Shown here: positions 5,708-6,702 of the stretch, in pieces
Layout of the letters: the number at the start of each line of letters is the position of its first letter
Position numbering within the stretch: position 1 is the stretch's first letter
DNA from: Rhodospirillaceae bacterium
GTDB taxonomy: Bacteria > Pseudomonadota > Alphaproteobacteria > UBA8366
Assembly: GCA_002718015.1 (NCBI GenBank)
Contig: PBCW01000020.1
Span: forward strand, 14,153 to 20,854
Direction of reading: 5' to 3'
DNA: 6,702 nt
Translations under genes and position numbers: made by a program
Notes under the pieces: generated by a model
Seen by the model: only the letters and a program-made list of their open reading frames with translations
What the model was told of the DNA's origin: nothing
Databases searched by the model: none

Positions 5708-6702
5708 TTGCCCGAGACTAAAAATAGGAAAGAAATCAATCCTCCAGTCGACTCTCAGAAAATTGACACCGGAGCGGCGTGCCTTGTGCTCCTATTAAGG
5801 TTTTTTGGTATGCCGGGCGACGTTGCGGCTATACGTCACGAGTTTGGCGAGGCAGAAAAATTGCTTGGAACGAAGGATGTTTTACGAGCAGCACGAAAGT
5901 TTGGCCTTAAATCTCGATCTATCAAAACAACTTGGGAACGTCTGCGAAAAACCAGTTTGCCCGCTATAGCACAAACGCATGACGGTGACTTTTTTGTATT
6001 GGGTCAGATTGCAGAAGATAAAATACTTATACAATCGCCCTCATCAAACAAGCCACAAACCCTTTCCCGAAAGGAGTTTGAGAATATTTGGAACGAAGAA
6101 GTTATTCTTATTACTCAACGTGCGCCAATACTGGGAAAAGGCGGAAAATTTGATATTTCCTGGTTCATACCAGTTCTCTTGCGATATAAGCGAATATTCT
6201 CAGAGGTGATAGTCGCCTCATTTTTCTTACAAGTTTTTGCTTTGGTTTCGCCACTTTTTTTTATGGTGATTATAGATAAAGTCCTGGTGCATCGAGGATT
6301 AACCACACTTGATGTATTAGTGTTTGGCCTTTTGGTGGTGTCTGTTTTCGAAGTTCTTTTGGGCCTTTTGCGTACATATATTTTCTCCCACACCACAAAT
6401 AGAGTGGATGTAGAGCTGGGTGCTAAGTTGTTCGATCACCTTTTGAAATTACCGCTCTCCTATTTCCAAGCTCGCAGAACTGGTGAATCTATCGCAAGAG
6501 TTCGTGAGTTAGAAAACATAAGAAACTTTATTACAGGCTCGTCTTTGACATTGGTTATCGATCTTTTCTTTACCTTTGTCTTTTTTGCAGTGATGTATGT
6601 GTTTTCGCCGACACTCACTTGGATCGTTTTATCTTCGATACCGTTCTATGTTCTTCTTTCAATATTAGTGACTCCGGTCTTACGTCGTCGAATAGAGGAA
6701 AA
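5708..6702 (+). CDS. HlyB-type type I secretion ABC transporter with C39-like domain, 3' end outside window
   Basis: The plus-strand frame from TTG 5708 runs 331 codons to the window edge without a stop. It aligns closely by eye with E. coli HlyB: an N-terminal C39-like domain (about 18-137), then the transmembrane domain beginning KFDISWFIPVLLRYKRIF (147-164). Strong landmarks are FFLQVFALVSPLFFMVIIDKVLVHRG (about 172-197), LRTYIFSHTTNRVDVELGAKLF (about 221-242), LPLSYFQARRTGESIARVRELENIRNF (about 248-274) and TPVLRRRIEE at the edge. The ATP-binding domain lies beyond the window. Such exporters work in the inner membrane with an HlyD-like adaptor and a TolC-like outer membrane channel to secrete RTX or similar proteins in one step. 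The protease triad of true C39 peptidases is absent: T21 replaces Cys (DTGAACL), F95 replaces His (DGDFFVL) and S110 replaces Asp. The domain therefore probably chaperones an uncleaved substrate rather than cutting a double-glycine leader. The cargo is not visible. Confidence 0.93.
   Translation, partial: MPETKNRKEINPPVDSQKIDTGAACLVLLLRFFGMPGDVAAIRHEFGEAEKLLGTKDVLRAARKFGLKSRSIKTTWERLRKTSLPAIAQTHDGDFFVLGQIAEDKILIQSPSSNKPQTLSRKEFENIWNEEVILITQRAPILGKGGKFDISWFIPVLLRYKRIFSEVIVASFFLQVFALVSPLFFMVIIDKVLVHRGLTTLDVLVFGLLVVSVFEVLLGLLRTYIFSHTTNRVDVELGAKLFDHLLKLPLSYFQARRTGESIARVRELENIRNFITGSSLTLVIDLFFTFVFFAVMYVFSPTLTWIVLSSIPFYVLLSILVTPVLRRRIEE

Noticed and set aside
5708..6120. Active C39 (double-glycine leader) peptidase domain, implying a bacteriocin exporter
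   Set aside because: The catalytic Cys, His and Asp positions are Thr, Phe and Ser. C25 is four residues away from the expected nucleophile position and is not a credible replacement.
5979..6396. Short frames on both strands over the exporter gene
   Set aside because: They overlap the HlyB-like frame, which matches the family continuously. They are off-frame shadows.
1..6702. CRISPR arrays, tRNA/rRNA genes, IS ends or phage modules
   Set aside because: No regularly spaced repeats, cloverleaf-like segments, transposase motifs or phage structural genes are visible in the gaps, which are all under 300 bp.

Overview
The window reads as an AT-leaning proteobacterial chromosome segment. Two observations support this: an RTX/HlyB-type type I secretion ATPase, and a bacterial glutaminyl-tRNA synthetase with E. 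coli-like architecture. The class cannot be fixed from sequence alone. The YnfA-like protein (GGCFAFW, FGPR) and the SthA variant look more alphaproteobacterial or deep-branching than enteric. There are no phage, IS, CRISPR, rRNA or tRNA signals. I see five protein genes, and the two outer ones run off the window edges.

Left half, minus strand. Positions 1-1550 hold one uninterrupted reading frame (516 codons, no stop before the edge). It encodes a soluble protein of unknown function that looks like an alpha/alpha-toroid domain followed by a beta-rich domain, an arrangement recalling heparinase II/III-like or polysaccharide-lyase-like proteins. After a 133-bp gap comes sthA (1684-3225, minus), a soluble pyridine nucleotide transhydrogenase. 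It has the family's incomplete redox cysteine pair and an unusual Lys/Ser-rich N-terminal extension whose codons contain a perfect 7-bp hairpin.

Middle. A divergent intergenic region of about 250-290 bp separates sthA from the plus-strand genes. It carries nested inverted repeats and a short direct repeat. It is followed by a YnfA/UPF0060 small membrane protein (3518-3841, possibly from a TTG at 3473) that carries lysine where the family has a conserved glutamate in helix 1. Then comes glnS (3908-5578), complete, with its class I signature motifs, a good -10 box and a ribosome binding site.

Right edge, plus strand. After a 129-bp AT-rich gap with a TATAAT box and a GGAG ribosome binding site, a TTG-initiated gene (5708 to beyond 6702) encodes an HlyB-type ABC exporter. 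Its N-terminal C39-like domain has lost all three protease residues, so it should export an uncleaved RTX-type substrate. The nucleotide-binding domain, the adaptor (HlyD-like) and the cargo gene lie outside the window.

The genes do not form one pathway. The segment is housekeeping (redox balance, tRNA charging) flanked by two more accessory-looking functions: an unknown possibly carbohydrate-related protein and protein export. I see no convincing new multi-gene system. The points most worth checking are the uncharacterised toroid protein, the YnfA Glu-to-Lys change and the structured sthA leader and upstream region.
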